Both the position numbers and the translations under genes were made by a program. The notes under the pieces are model-generated. The model was not told the DNA's origin and made no database searches. It saw only the letters and a list, made by a program, of their open reading frames with translations. From NCBI GenBank assembly GCA_051653605.1, contig JBOFWL010000139.1, positions 124,001 through 188,000 of the forward strand: a stretch of DNA of 64,000 bases, given 5' to 3'. This document shows positions 48,083-55,184 of the stretch, piece after piece; position 1 is the first letter of the stretch; the number at the start of each line of letters is the position of its first letter. This DNA comes from JBOFWL01 sp051653605. GTDB taxonomy: Bacteria > Spirochaetota > Brevinematia > Brevinematales > Brevinemataceae.

Positions 48083-48520
48083 ATGGAAAAAAAACAGATT
48101 ATAAATTTAATATCAGATGCTGCTAAATACCGAGATAAGGCTTATGTGCCTTACTCAAAGTTTCCTGTCTGTGCGGTTCTCCTGGATAATGAGGGAAGAC
48201 AAATTTTCGGGGTTAATGTCGAAAATGCCTCTTACGGATTGACTATTTGTGCAGAACGAAATGCTCTGTGTGCGGCAGTTACTGCAGGAATGAAGCAAAT
48301 CTCAACAATACTAGTTGTTGCGGATACTCTATCACCGATTACTCCTTGTGGGGCTTGCCGACAAATGCTTTCAGAGTTTTCAACAGAAGATACATTGGTA
48401 ATCTGTGCCAATTTTAATGGAGACTATGTTACTTATACGATGAATACGCTGTTACCCTTCACTTTTTCATCAAAAACATTGAATTCTCACTCAAAAACAA
48501 TAGATTCTAAACCATTTTAA
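48083..48520 (+). CDS. cdd: Cytidine deaminase
   Basis: Deaminates (deoxy)cytidine to (deoxy)uridine, feeding Pdp. I chose the ATG at 48083 (MEKKQIINLI, 145 residues), one base after the deoD stop. An in-frame ATG at 48053 would overlap deoD and add no conserved residues. The zinc site of the tetrameric type is visible as NASYGLTICAERNAL (Cys-Ala-Glu) and TPCGACRQMLSEF (two Cys). VPYSKFPVCAVLLDNEG is the N-terminal signature. A short Ser/Lys tail follows the domain. Confidence 0.94.
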   Translation: MEKKQIINLISDAAKYRDKAYVPYSKFPVCAVLLDNEGRQIFGVNVENASYGLTICAERNALCAAVTAGMKQISTILVVADTLSPITPCGACRQMLSEFSTEDTLVICANFNGDYVTYTMNTLLPFTFSSKTLNSHSKTIDSKPF

Positions 48521-48529
48521 GGAGAAATT

Positions 48530-49210
48530 ATGGATAAAAAGACTTTAGCAACTTATATTGATCACACTTTACTTAAACCTGAGGCAACACCAAAAGATAT
48601 TGAACAGCTTTGTAAAGAAGCCGTAGAGTATTCTTTTGCATCAGTGTGCATTAATCCAATGTTTGTTGCTCAAGCCGGTCGTACACTTAAAGGCTCTCCT
48701 GTGAAAGTGTGTACTGTTATTGGATTTCCATTAGGATCCACAACAACTGCTGCCAAAGTTGGAGAATCTCTTGACGTTATCGATAAAGGAGCCCATGAGC
48801 TTGATATGGTTCTGCCTATTGGAATGCTTAAAGAAGGAATGCTAACACAAGTATCATATGATATTTCACAAGTGTGTAATGTTGCGCATTCTAATGGGAC
48901 ACTTATCAAAGTAATTCTCGAGATTAGTGCTCTTACAGATGAAGAAATCATCAACGCAGTGACAATCTGTAATGATCTTGGGGTTGATTTTGTAAAGACA
49001 TCCACTGGTTTTGGTTCGGGTGGGGCTGTTATAGAGAAAGTGAAGCTTATGAAATCAATATGTAAGCCCGAAGTCAAAGTTAAGGCATCTGGAGGAATTC
49101 GAGATTATGCAACTGCTTTAGCAATGATTGAAGCCGGTGCTAGTAGATTAGGGGTGAGTGCATCTCTTGCCATAATGAATGGCTTGCCCGCAGCAGAAAG
49201 TAGCTATTAA
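48530..49210 (+). CDS. deoC: Deoxyribose-phosphate aldolase
   Basis: Splits 2-deoxyribose-5-phosphate to glyceraldehyde-3-phosphate and acetaldehyde, completing deoxynucleoside breakdown. The 226-residue TIM barrel shows IDHTLLKPEATPKDIEQLCKEA, VCTVIGFPLGSTTTAAKV, GAHELDMVLPIG, the Schiff-base Lys in VDFVKTSTGFGSGGA and the activating Lys in VKVKASGGIRDYATALAMIEAGASRLG. AAGGAG lies 6 bases before the ATG. The operon thus yields carbon and energy from imported nucleosides. Confidence 0.96.
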   Translation: MDKKTLATYIDHTLLKPEATPKDIEQLCKEAVEYSFASVCINPMFVAQAGRTLKGSPVKVCTVIGFPLGSTTTAAKVGESLDVIDKGAHELDMVLPIGMLKEGMLTQVSYDISQVCNVAHSNGTLIKVILEISALTDEEIINAVTICNDLGVDFVKTSTGFGSGGAVIEKVKLMKSICKPEVKVKASGGIRDYATALAMIEAGASRLGVSASLAIMNGLPAAESSY

Positions 49211-49232
49211 TTTATAATTCAAGGAGAGTTAT

Positions 49233-49568
49233 ATGAAAAAAATACTGTTATTACTTATGCTTGTATCGCCTGTTTGGGCGGATGATCTTTGGATTGTTTC
49301 CCCCCTTGAAGATCAACAAATTTCCGGATCGATGACAATGCAAGTGCAGCAACCTATAGGTAACCCCCAATCGATTAGGGTTCGAATGGTTTTAGATGTT
49401 TATAACGGCCCAGATAAAACAGTATGGACAGGCGAACTTCATGCAAAAGATAATTATACATTGCAGCTAGATATAGCAACATTTCCAAAAGGGAAGTACG
49501 AAGTAGAATTCTCTTATTTTCACCAAGGAAAAGTTTTTGATGAAGAAGTAGATGTTTATATTATATAA
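49233..49568 (+). CDS. Small exported beta-rich protein, unknown
   Basis: 111 residues with signal peptide MKKILLLLMLVSPVWA (cleavage after WA likely). The mature 95 residues look like a single Ig-like beta-sandwich: DLWIVSPLEDQQISGSMTMQ, QSIRVRMVLDVYNGPDKTVW, DNYTLQLDIATFPKGKYEVE and GKVFDEEVDVYII. The opening resembles bacterial Ig-like domains (xxIxSPxxxxxISG), which are also present in the large lipoprotein at 55185. AAGGAG lies 7 bases before the ATG. It sits between deoC and truB, probably on the same message. Function unknown. Confidence 0.75.
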   Translation: MKKILLLLMLVSPVWADDLWIVSPLEDQQISGSMTMQVQQPIGNPQSIRVRMVLDVYNGPDKTVWTGELHAKDNYTLQLDIATFPKGKYEVEFSYFHQGKVFDEEVDVYII

Positions 49569-49584
49569 GCAATAAGGATTTTGA

Positions 49585-50478
49585 ATGATAGGTGTTTTAG
49601 GAGTCAATAAACCTTCGGGGATGAGTTCTTTTGATGTTATTCGTATAATTAAGCAACGAACGGGTATTAAGCGTATCGGGCATGGCGGAACACTGGATCC
49701 ACTTGCCGAAGGGGTTCTTCCTGTTCTTATCGGGGATGCATCAGTTTTTTTTGATGCAATTCTCACTAGCTCAAAGACTTACGAAGCCACAATTTCATTA
49801 GGAGCTTTCACAGACACCGATGATGCAGAAGGCTCAATTATAGAAGAAATTCCTGTTCCAAATCTTACTTTAGACGCAATAAAAGATGCCATTAAAAATC
49901 TTAGTGGGGATATTATGCAAATCCCCCCTAAGTATTCTGCGCTTAAAATAGACGGAAAAAGAGCCTATGATATTGCTCGATCGGGGGGCGAAGTTAATCT
50001 TGCTGCCCGTAAGGTTACTGTGCATGGATGGGAGAATATTACTCTTGAAGATAAAACCATTACGGCAACCATTTCATGCTCCTCTGGCACCTATATTCGG
50101 TCTTTAGCTCGATCATTGGGCGAGTTATTAGGGACGGCGGCACATCTTTCTGGGTTGAAACGAACTCGTTGTGGGGGTTTAACCCTTGAAAATTGCGTTG
50201 ACGTTAAGAAAATTCAACCTCAAATACTTGAAACAGCACTTATTCCCCTTGAAAAAGTTCTTGATTACATGCCTAGACTGGTCTGGAATGGGTCACTTAG
50301 CTGGTTGCATGATGGAAAACCGCTTATTACAGATAATTGTACCTTTATTTCTGGATCCTACGATACCAAACTTGCTCTACTTGTTTTTAATAATCGCATT
50401 TTAGGGCTTGTCCGATCTGATGGCTCAAAATGGGCTTATCAACGAAATCTTTCTCGCCTATACGATAGTCTTTCTTAA
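49585..50478 (+). CDS. truB: tRNA pseudouridine synthase B
   Basis: Makes pseudouridine 55 in the T-loop of tRNAs. The 297-residue protein has GVNKPSGMSSFDVIR, the catalytic Asp38 in HGGTLDPLAEGVLPVLIG, IPPKYSALKIDGKRAYDIARSG and SCSSGTYIRSLARSLGELLG. Residues about 225-290 form a short PUA-like end, shorter than in E. coli. TAAGGA lies 6 bases before the ATG; the gene follows the small exported protein after 16 bases. Confidence 0.95.
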   Translation: MIGVLGVNKPSGMSSFDVIRIIKQRTGIKRIGHGGTLDPLAEGVLPVLIGDASVFFDAILTSSKTYEATISLGAFTDTDDAEGSIIEEIPVPNLTLDAIKDAIKNLSGDIMQIPPKYSALKIDGKRAYDIARSGGEVNLAARKVTVHGWENITLEDKTITATISCSSGTYIRSLARSLGELLGTAAHLSGLKRTRCGGLTLENCVDVKKIQPQILETALIPLEKVLDYMPRLVWNGSLSWLHDGKPLITDNCTFISGSYDTKLALLVFNNRILGLVRSDGSKWAYQRNLSRLYDSLS

Positions 50479-50506
50479 TTTTTTTTGTTTTACGTTTAAA
50501 ATGTAC

Positions 50507-50536
50507 TTGTTTTCATATCGCTTAATCCAGTATAAT
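50507..50536 (+). promoter_or_regulatory. Promoter of the amino-acid ABC operon
   Basis: TTGTTT (50507-50512), 18-base spacer, perfect TATAAT (50531-50536), with a 20-base leader containing AAGGAG. Confidence 0.55.
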
Positions 50537-50563
50537 TTATACAGTATTTAAAAGGAGTGATAT

Positions 50564-51349
50564 ATGCTTAGAAAGTATATGATGGGTATGGCAGTTTTTC
50601 TTCTTGCGGCGTGTTCTAGCGGGGCAAAAAAAGATGTGTTGAGAGTTGGGATGGAGTTAGCATATCCTCCCTTCGAAACAAAAGGTGATGATGGAAATCC
50701 AATGGGCGTTAGTGTTGATATTGCAAAAGCCTTTGGAGAATATCTTGGCAAAGAAGTTGTAATTGAAAATATTGCTTGGTCTGGGTTGATACCTTCTCTT
50801 CAAACTGATAAGGTTGATATGGTTATTTCATCTATGACAATTACAGCAGAGCGAAGTCAGATTATTGATTTTTCAGATCCCTATGCAAAATCTCACTTAG
50901 CAATGCTTGTTGGGGAGAAGTCACCTGTTACATCTGTCGAAACCCTTAATCAAGAGGGGCGTATTGTGGCTCTTAAGCAAGGCACAACATCTCATATTTA
51001 CGCTCAAAATTATTTAAGTAATGTCACGATTCATACATTTTCATCAGAAGTAGCAGCGATGACAGAGGTTATTCAAGGTAAAGCAGATGCTTTTATGTAC
51101 GACCAACTTACAATTTATCGTAATAATTTAGATAACCCTGGGACAAAAATGTTTCCTCTTCCTTCTACAGAGGAAACTGTAGGAGACTGGGGGGCAGCAT
51201 TTAAGAAAGGAAATACGGAATTAAAAGATCAATTCAATGAATTCCTGAAAAAGTTTAGATCAGAAGGTGGTTTTGAAGAAATCACTGAAAAATATCTTAA
51301 AGAAGAAAAAGAAGTCTTTGATAGAAATGGCTTTGACTTTTTCTTTTAG
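50564..51349 (+). CDS. Polar amino-acid ABC transporter substrate-binding lipoprotein
   Basis: 261 residues, lipid-anchored at Cys17 (MLRKYMMGMAVFLLAAC). The SBP_bac_3 domain shows LRVGMELAYPPFETKGDDGN, GVSVDIAKAFGEYLGK, IPSLQTDKVDMVISSMTITAERSQIIDFSDPY and VALKQGTTSHIYAQN, with the ligand-carboxylate Arg in TAERSQ and Asp in YDQLTIYRN. The class binds glutamine, histidine, cystine or similar amino acids. AAGGAG lies 7 bases before the ATG. The downstream redox genes make cystine or methionine a possible ligand, but that is inference. Confidence 0.93.
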   Translation: MLRKYMMGMAVFLLAACSSGAKKDVLRVGMELAYPPFETKGDDGNPMGVSVDIAKAFGEYLGKEVVIENIAWSGLIPSLQTDKVDMVISSMTITAERSQIIDFSDPYAKSHLAMLVGEKSPVTSVETLNQEGRIVALKQGTTSHIYAQNYLSNVTIHTFSSEVAAMTEVIQGKADAFMYDQLTIYRNNLDNPGTKMFPLPSTEETVGDWGAAFKKGNTELKDQFNEFLKKFRSEGGFEEITEKYLKEEKEVFDRNGFDFFF

Positions 51350-51364
51350 ATAGGTTCAAATTTT

Positions 51365-52123
51365 ATGACATTTTTGAAAAAAAAGCAACTAGGCGCGCTC
51401 CTTAATGGAGCGTTGCTTGCTGTATTGGTCATTATTTTTTTAATTATAACGATGTCTCGGTTGGGACTAGTTTTTGATTTTTCTATTCTTTGGCAATATA
51501 AAGCTAGGTTTGTTTCTGGTTTTAAAATGACAATGATTCTTAGTGCTTGTGCAATGATTCTTAGTCTTTGTATAGGGTTTTTATCTGTGCTGGGTATTAA
51601 GTCTAGAATTACAATTATTTCTTATTTTTTTAGATCCTATGTTCAGATTATTCGAGGAACTCCGTTGTTGGTGCAAATTTTCTTTTTCTATTATCTTGTT
51701 GGTACGGCTTGGGGTATTGAAAATCGATACATTGCAGGTATACTTATTCTTTCTCTTTTTGAAGGTGCCTATATTACAGAGATCATCCGAGGTGGGTTAG
51801 AATCCATCGATCGGCAACAATATGATATTTCTCGAGCAATTGGATTAAATTCGGGGCAAACTTTTCGACTTGTTATCTTCCCCCAACTTTTTATGAGAAT
51901 CCTCCCTGCATTAACAGGGCAGTTTGCATCGGTTATTAAGGATTCTTCTCTTCTTTCTGTTGTAGCAGTAATAGAACTTACTCAAGTTACTCAGGAAATT
52001 AGTGCTATAAACTATGCTCTTTTTGAGAATTATCTCTTTTTAGGAGGGTTATATTTGCTTTTAACAATGCCAATCTCCCTTCTAAGCCAATATTTGGAGA
52101 AAAAATTTCAATATGCACATTAA
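51365..52123 (+). CDS. Polar amino-acid ABC transporter permease
   Basis: 252 residues, five or so membrane helices of the HisMQ/GlnP family. KARFVSGFKMTMILSACAMILSLCIGFL and SYFFRSYVQIIRGTPLLVQIFFFYYLVGTAWGIEN are characteristic, and the EAA loop is ESIDRQQYDISRAIGLNSGQTFRLVIFPQ. A single permease gene implies a homodimeric pore. It overlaps the ATPase gene by 11 bases. Confidence 0.94.
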   Translation: MTFLKKKQLGALLNGALLAVLVIIFLIITMSRLGLVFDFSILWQYKARFVSGFKMTMILSACAMILSLCIGFLSVLGIKSRITIISYFFRSYVQIIRGTPLLVQIFFFYYLVGTAWGIENRYIAGILILSLFEGAYITEIIRGGLESIDRQQYDISRAIGLNSGQTFRLVIFPQLFMRILPALTGQFASVIKDSSLLSVVAVIELTQVTQEISAINYALFENYLFLGGLYLLLTMPISLLSQYLEKKFQYAH

Positions 52124-52853
52124 AATCAACCATTTATCACACGATTTTAACGGAGTTTCAGTCCTTAATGACATAAATTTTGACGGAGAAAGCAGCTCTT
52201 TGGCGGTGATTGGGCCGTCTGGGGGAGGGAAATCAACCCTTCTTCGTATTTTAGGTGGGCTTATTTATCCTAAGCAGGGTGAATTTTTTTTTAATGGAAA
52301 AGAAATTAATTATCAAAAAAATCACTCTCTTTATAAAAATATAGGCTACGTTTTTCAACATAATGGGCTTTTTCCGCATCTATCAGGATTAGACAATGTT
52401 GTATTGCCCTTGGTCCATGTGCATGGAATTGATCTTTCAGAGGCTAAAAATAAAGCACAATCTTTGTTAGATCGTTTTAATCTTCTTGGTGACTCGCATA
52501 AATTTCCGTATGAGTTATCTGGAGGGCAGCAACAGCGTATTGCTATTGCACGGGCAATTGCGCCTCGGCCAGAGCTACTATTGCTTGATGAGCCAACATC
52601 AGCCCTTGATCCAGAATATACTGCCGAAGTTTTGGATATGATATATGAGTTGAAACTAGAGGGATTGAACATGATCATTGTTACCCATGAGATGAGCTTT
52701 GCTTCACGAGCCTGCGATAAAGGAGTTTTTCTTGCTAAAGGACAAATCTTAGAGTGTTCTTCCAGTAAACAATTTTTCAGCTCACCTCAAGATCCTATAC
52801 TTAAATCATTTTTAAATAAAGTATTAGAGTGGAATGATTTTCCACAATCATAA
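52113..52853 (+). CDS. Polar amino-acid ABC transporter ATPase
   Basis: 246 residues with Walker A GPSGGGKSTLLRIL (about residue 33), Q-loop YVFQHNGLFPHL, signature LSGGQQQRIAIARAI, Walker B LLLLDEPTSALDPE and H-loop VTHEMSFA. This is the HisP/GlnQ branch. It overlaps the permease end by 11 bases and is followed 12 bases later by the FAD enzyme gene, so the operon continues past the transporter. Confidence 0.95.
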   Translation: MHIKINHLSHDFNGVSVLNDINFDGESSSLAVIGPSGGGKSTLLRILGGLIYPKQGEFFFNGKEINYQKNHSLYKNIGYVFQHNGLFPHLSGLDNVVLPLVHVHGIDLSEAKNKAQSLLDRFNLLGDSHKFPYELSGGQQQRIAIARAIAPRPELLLLDEPTSALDPEYTAEVLDMIYELKLEGLNMIIVTHEMSFASRACDKGVFLAKGQILECSSSKQFFSSPQDPILKSFLNKVLEWNDFPQS

Positions 52854-52865
52854 TTTGGAGCTAGA

Positions 52866-54257
52866 ATGAATCAGTATGATATTATTTTTGTCGGAGGGGG
52901 GCAGGCTGCACTAATGGGTGCAAATGAGGCCCTTGAAACAAAGCCAAATCTTAAAATTCTAATCATTGATAAGGGTTTAGATTGGGATCAACGTCTTGAA
53001 TCTGCAGAAGATACAAGTAAGCAGAAATTATCCCCCATTGTTTATGGAATAGGTGGGGCAGGGGCATTCTCTGATTGTAAATTCAATCTTGATTATCGAG
53101 TAGGTGGGGATGTCTATGTTCTTACAGGTAAGAATATTGTCGATAATATTATCAATGATGTTGTCGATATTTATCGTAATTTAGGCAGTATTGCCAAACC
53201 TGTGGGTAGCTCAACCAATGATGTCATGAATAAAATTAAACGTCGTTGTATTGAAAATAGAGTTCAACTTGTAGAAACACCAGTAATGCATCTTGGAACC
53301 GATGGCTCTCGAACGCTCTATACTGCACTAATTTCTAAATTAAAATCGTATCCCAATATTCTTTTTGAGACTTCTTGTGATTGGGAAGATATTTTAGTTG
53401 AGCATGGCTCTATAAAAGGTGTGGTTTATCAAAAAAATGATCAGCAAATTGTAGCCATGTCTTCAAATGTTGTTGTGGCTGTTGGTAGAAGCGGAGCCAG
53501 TAAGATGATGAGTATTGCTGAAAAGCATGGCATCACGTTCGAACATGGTGGAGTTGATATTGGGGTTCGAGCAGAAATTCCAGATGTTGTGATGCAGGAA
53601 ATTAACGAAAATTATTATGAAGCAAAAATGATCTACTATACATCTTGTCATAATGACAAAATGCGCACGTTTTGTAGTAATCCTAGTGGTTTCGTCGCCG
53701 TTGAAAAACATGATGATAATACAGTTTTGGCTAATGGACATGCTTATAAGAATAAAAAATCAACTAATACAAATCTGGCTCTGCTATGTACACAAAAATT
53801 CACACACCCCTTTGATCAACCCTTTGCTTATGCTAAATCTATCGCTCAAATGAGTTCGATGCTTACAGGCGGGAAAATATTATGTCAGTCTTTTGCCGAC
53901 TTAATGGTTGGGCGACGTTCTACAGATGAGAGATTGTCTCGCCTTAACATCCACCCTACGGCGTCGGAGTATGTAGCGGGAGATATATCACTAGCATGCC
54001 CTAAACGCATTTTAGATAATATCATCGAATTCATCGAGGTTCATGGACACATTACCCCTGGGTTTGCGTCTGCGGATCTTCTACTATATTTCCCTGAAAT
54101 TAAATTCCGTAGTGTGCGTATGAAAATAAATGAACATATGGAGACCTCAATTAAGGGTTTGTATTCAGCAGGTGATAGCTCTGGTTATGGTAGTGGTTTG
54201 AACCAAGCAGCAGTAATGGGTATTCTTGCTGCAAGAAGAATTATAAGTTTATTTTAA
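52866..54257 (+). CDS. FAD-dependent dehydrogenase of the COG2509 family
   Basis: 463-residue soluble flavoprotein. FAD is bound by YDIIFVGGGQAALMGANEAL with the acidic residue of strand 2 in LIIDKG, by VVVAVGRSGASKMM and by the C-terminal GLYSAGDSSGYGSGLNQAAVMGILAAR. YGIGGAGAFSDCKFNLDYRVGG and CHNDKMRTFCSNPSGFV (two Cys) are characteristic of COG2509, whose members are annotated as uncharacterised FAD dehydrogenases. The conserved Cys in GAFSDCKF and MRTFCSNP suggest redox chemistry or a sulphur substrate. Reaction unknown. GGAG lies 5 bases before the ATG. It lies between an amino-acid importer and a cupin plus MsrA. Confidence 0.85.
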   Translation: MNQYDIIFVGGGQAALMGANEALETKPNLKILIIDKGLDWDQRLESAEDTSKQKLSPIVYGIGGAGAFSDCKFNLDYRVGGDVYVLTGKNIVDNIINDVVDIYRNLGSIAKPVGSSTNDVMNKIKRRCIENRVQLVETPVMHLGTDGSRTLYTALISKLKSYPNILFETSCDWEDILVEHGSIKGVVYQKNDQQIVAMSSNVVVAVGRSGASKMMSIAEKHGITFEHGGVDIGVRAEIPDVVMQEINENYYEAKMIYYTSCHNDKMRTFCSNPSGFVAVEKHDDNTVLANGHAYKNKKSTNTNLALLCTQKFTHPFDQPFAYAKSIAQMSSMLTGGKILCQSFADLMVGRRSTDERLSRLNIHPTASEYVAGDISLACPKRILDNIIEFIEVHGHITPGFASADLLLYFPEIKFRSVRMKINEHMETSIKGLYSAGDSSGYGSGLNQAAVMGILAARRIISLF

Positions 54258-54271
54258 TATAGGAGGTTTTT

Positions 54272-54592
54272 ATGCTTTTTCAATGGGAACAATCTAAGGC
54301 TATTTCTCCAGCTGAGGGTTTAGAGAGGTGCACCTTAGCTACGGGTGGTTCTCTCATGGCTGTTCAGCTAAAATTAGAGAAAGGTGCAAAAGCTGCAGAA
54401 CATAGCCATGTTCACGAGCAACTTTCTTATATTATAGAAGGTCGCTTTGAGTTTACTATTGATGGAAAAGTTTATCAATGCAAAACAGGCGACACACTGT
54501 ACGTTGCATCGAATCTTCCTCATAGTGTTGTATGTATAGAACAAGGTTCTATTCTGGATACTTTTACTCCTCAACGCGAGGATTTAAAGTAG
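54272..54592 (+). CDS. Cupin-domain protein
   Basis: 106 residues, a single small beta-barrel. The two cupin motifs are visible: EHSHVHEQLSYIIEGRFEFTIDG (His, His, Glu metal ligands) and DTLYVASNLPHSVVCIEQ (second His). Cupins of this size serve as sugar isomerases, dioxygenases or regulators; none can be picked. AGGAGG lies 6 bases before the ATG. It follows the FAD dehydrogenase by 14 bases and precedes msrA by 20, so it shares their message. Confidence 0.9.
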   Translation: MLFQWEQSKAISPAEGLERCTLATGGSLMAVQLKLEKGAKAAEHSHVHEQLSYIIEGRFEFTIDGKVYQCKTGDTLYVASNLPHSVVCIEQGSILDTFTPQREDLK

Positions 54593-54612
54593 TATTTTAT
54601 AAGGAGCTACCT

Positions 54613-55131
54613 ATGCTTAAAACAATTATTGTTGCCGGCGGATGCTTTTGGGGGACGGAAAAATTTCTACAGTATATCCATGGTGTAGAATCAACAGAAG
54701 TTGGTTATGTAAATGGAGGAGGAAAGCCTCACCCTACTTATAAAGAGGTTTGTAATGGATCGGGGCATGCGGAAGCTGTGCGAGTATCCTATGACCCTAA
54801 AAAGATTAGTTTAGAATATTTACTTACAGTTTTTTATGAGTCTATTGATCCCACTCTTAAAAATAGACAAGGAAACGATGTTGGAATTCAATATCGTACA
54901 GGTATTTACTATGAAAATAACGAAGATAAAGCGATTATCACCAAGAGCCTAAACGCTTTACAAGATAAATATAAACGGCCTGTGGCTGTGGAAAATTTAC
55001 CTTTGGAGGAGTTTTATCCAGCGGAAGAGTATCATCAAAAGTATTTGGATAAAAACCCTGTTGGTTATTGTCATATTGGAGCTCATGAATTTGAGATTGC
55101 CAGAAGTGCCAAGGATCCATCTCTAAACTAA
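54613..55131 (+). CDS. msrA: Peptide methionine sulfoxide reductase A
   Basis: Reduces methionine S-sulfoxide in proteins and free amino acid. The start is the ATG at 54613 (MLKTIIVAGG) with AAGGAG 7 bases upstream, giving 172 residues. Catalytic Cys11 lies in GGCFWGTEKF, and YVNGGGKPHPTYKEVCNGSGHAEAVRVSYDP and GIQYRTGIYYEN are family signatures. VCNGSGHAE carries a second Cys; the usual C-terminal resolving Cys region is HQKYLDKNPVGYCHIG. No msrB is nearby. Last gene of the transporter-redox operon. Confidence 0.95.
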   Translation: MLKTIIVAGGCFWGTEKFLQYIHGVESTEVGYVNGGGKPHPTYKEVCNGSGHAEAVRVSYDPKKISLEYLLTVFYESIDPTLKNRQGNDVGIQYRTGIYYENNEDKAIITKSLNALQDKYKRPVAVENLPLEEFYPAEEYHQKYLDKNPVGYCHIGAHEFEIARSAKDPSLN

Positions 55132-55141
55132 AATGTAAAAT

Positions 55142-55175
55142 AAAAAAGCCCCTAGCTACTAGGGGCTTTTTTTTA
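55142..55175. terminator. Bidirectional terminator between msrA and the surface lipoprotein
   Basis: A 14-bp stem AAAAAAGCCCCTAG / CTAGGGGCTTTTTT (55142-55155, 55159-55172), loop of 3, T-run. It lies between convergent genes. Confidence 0.93.
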
Positions 55176-55184
55176 AGTAATGGT

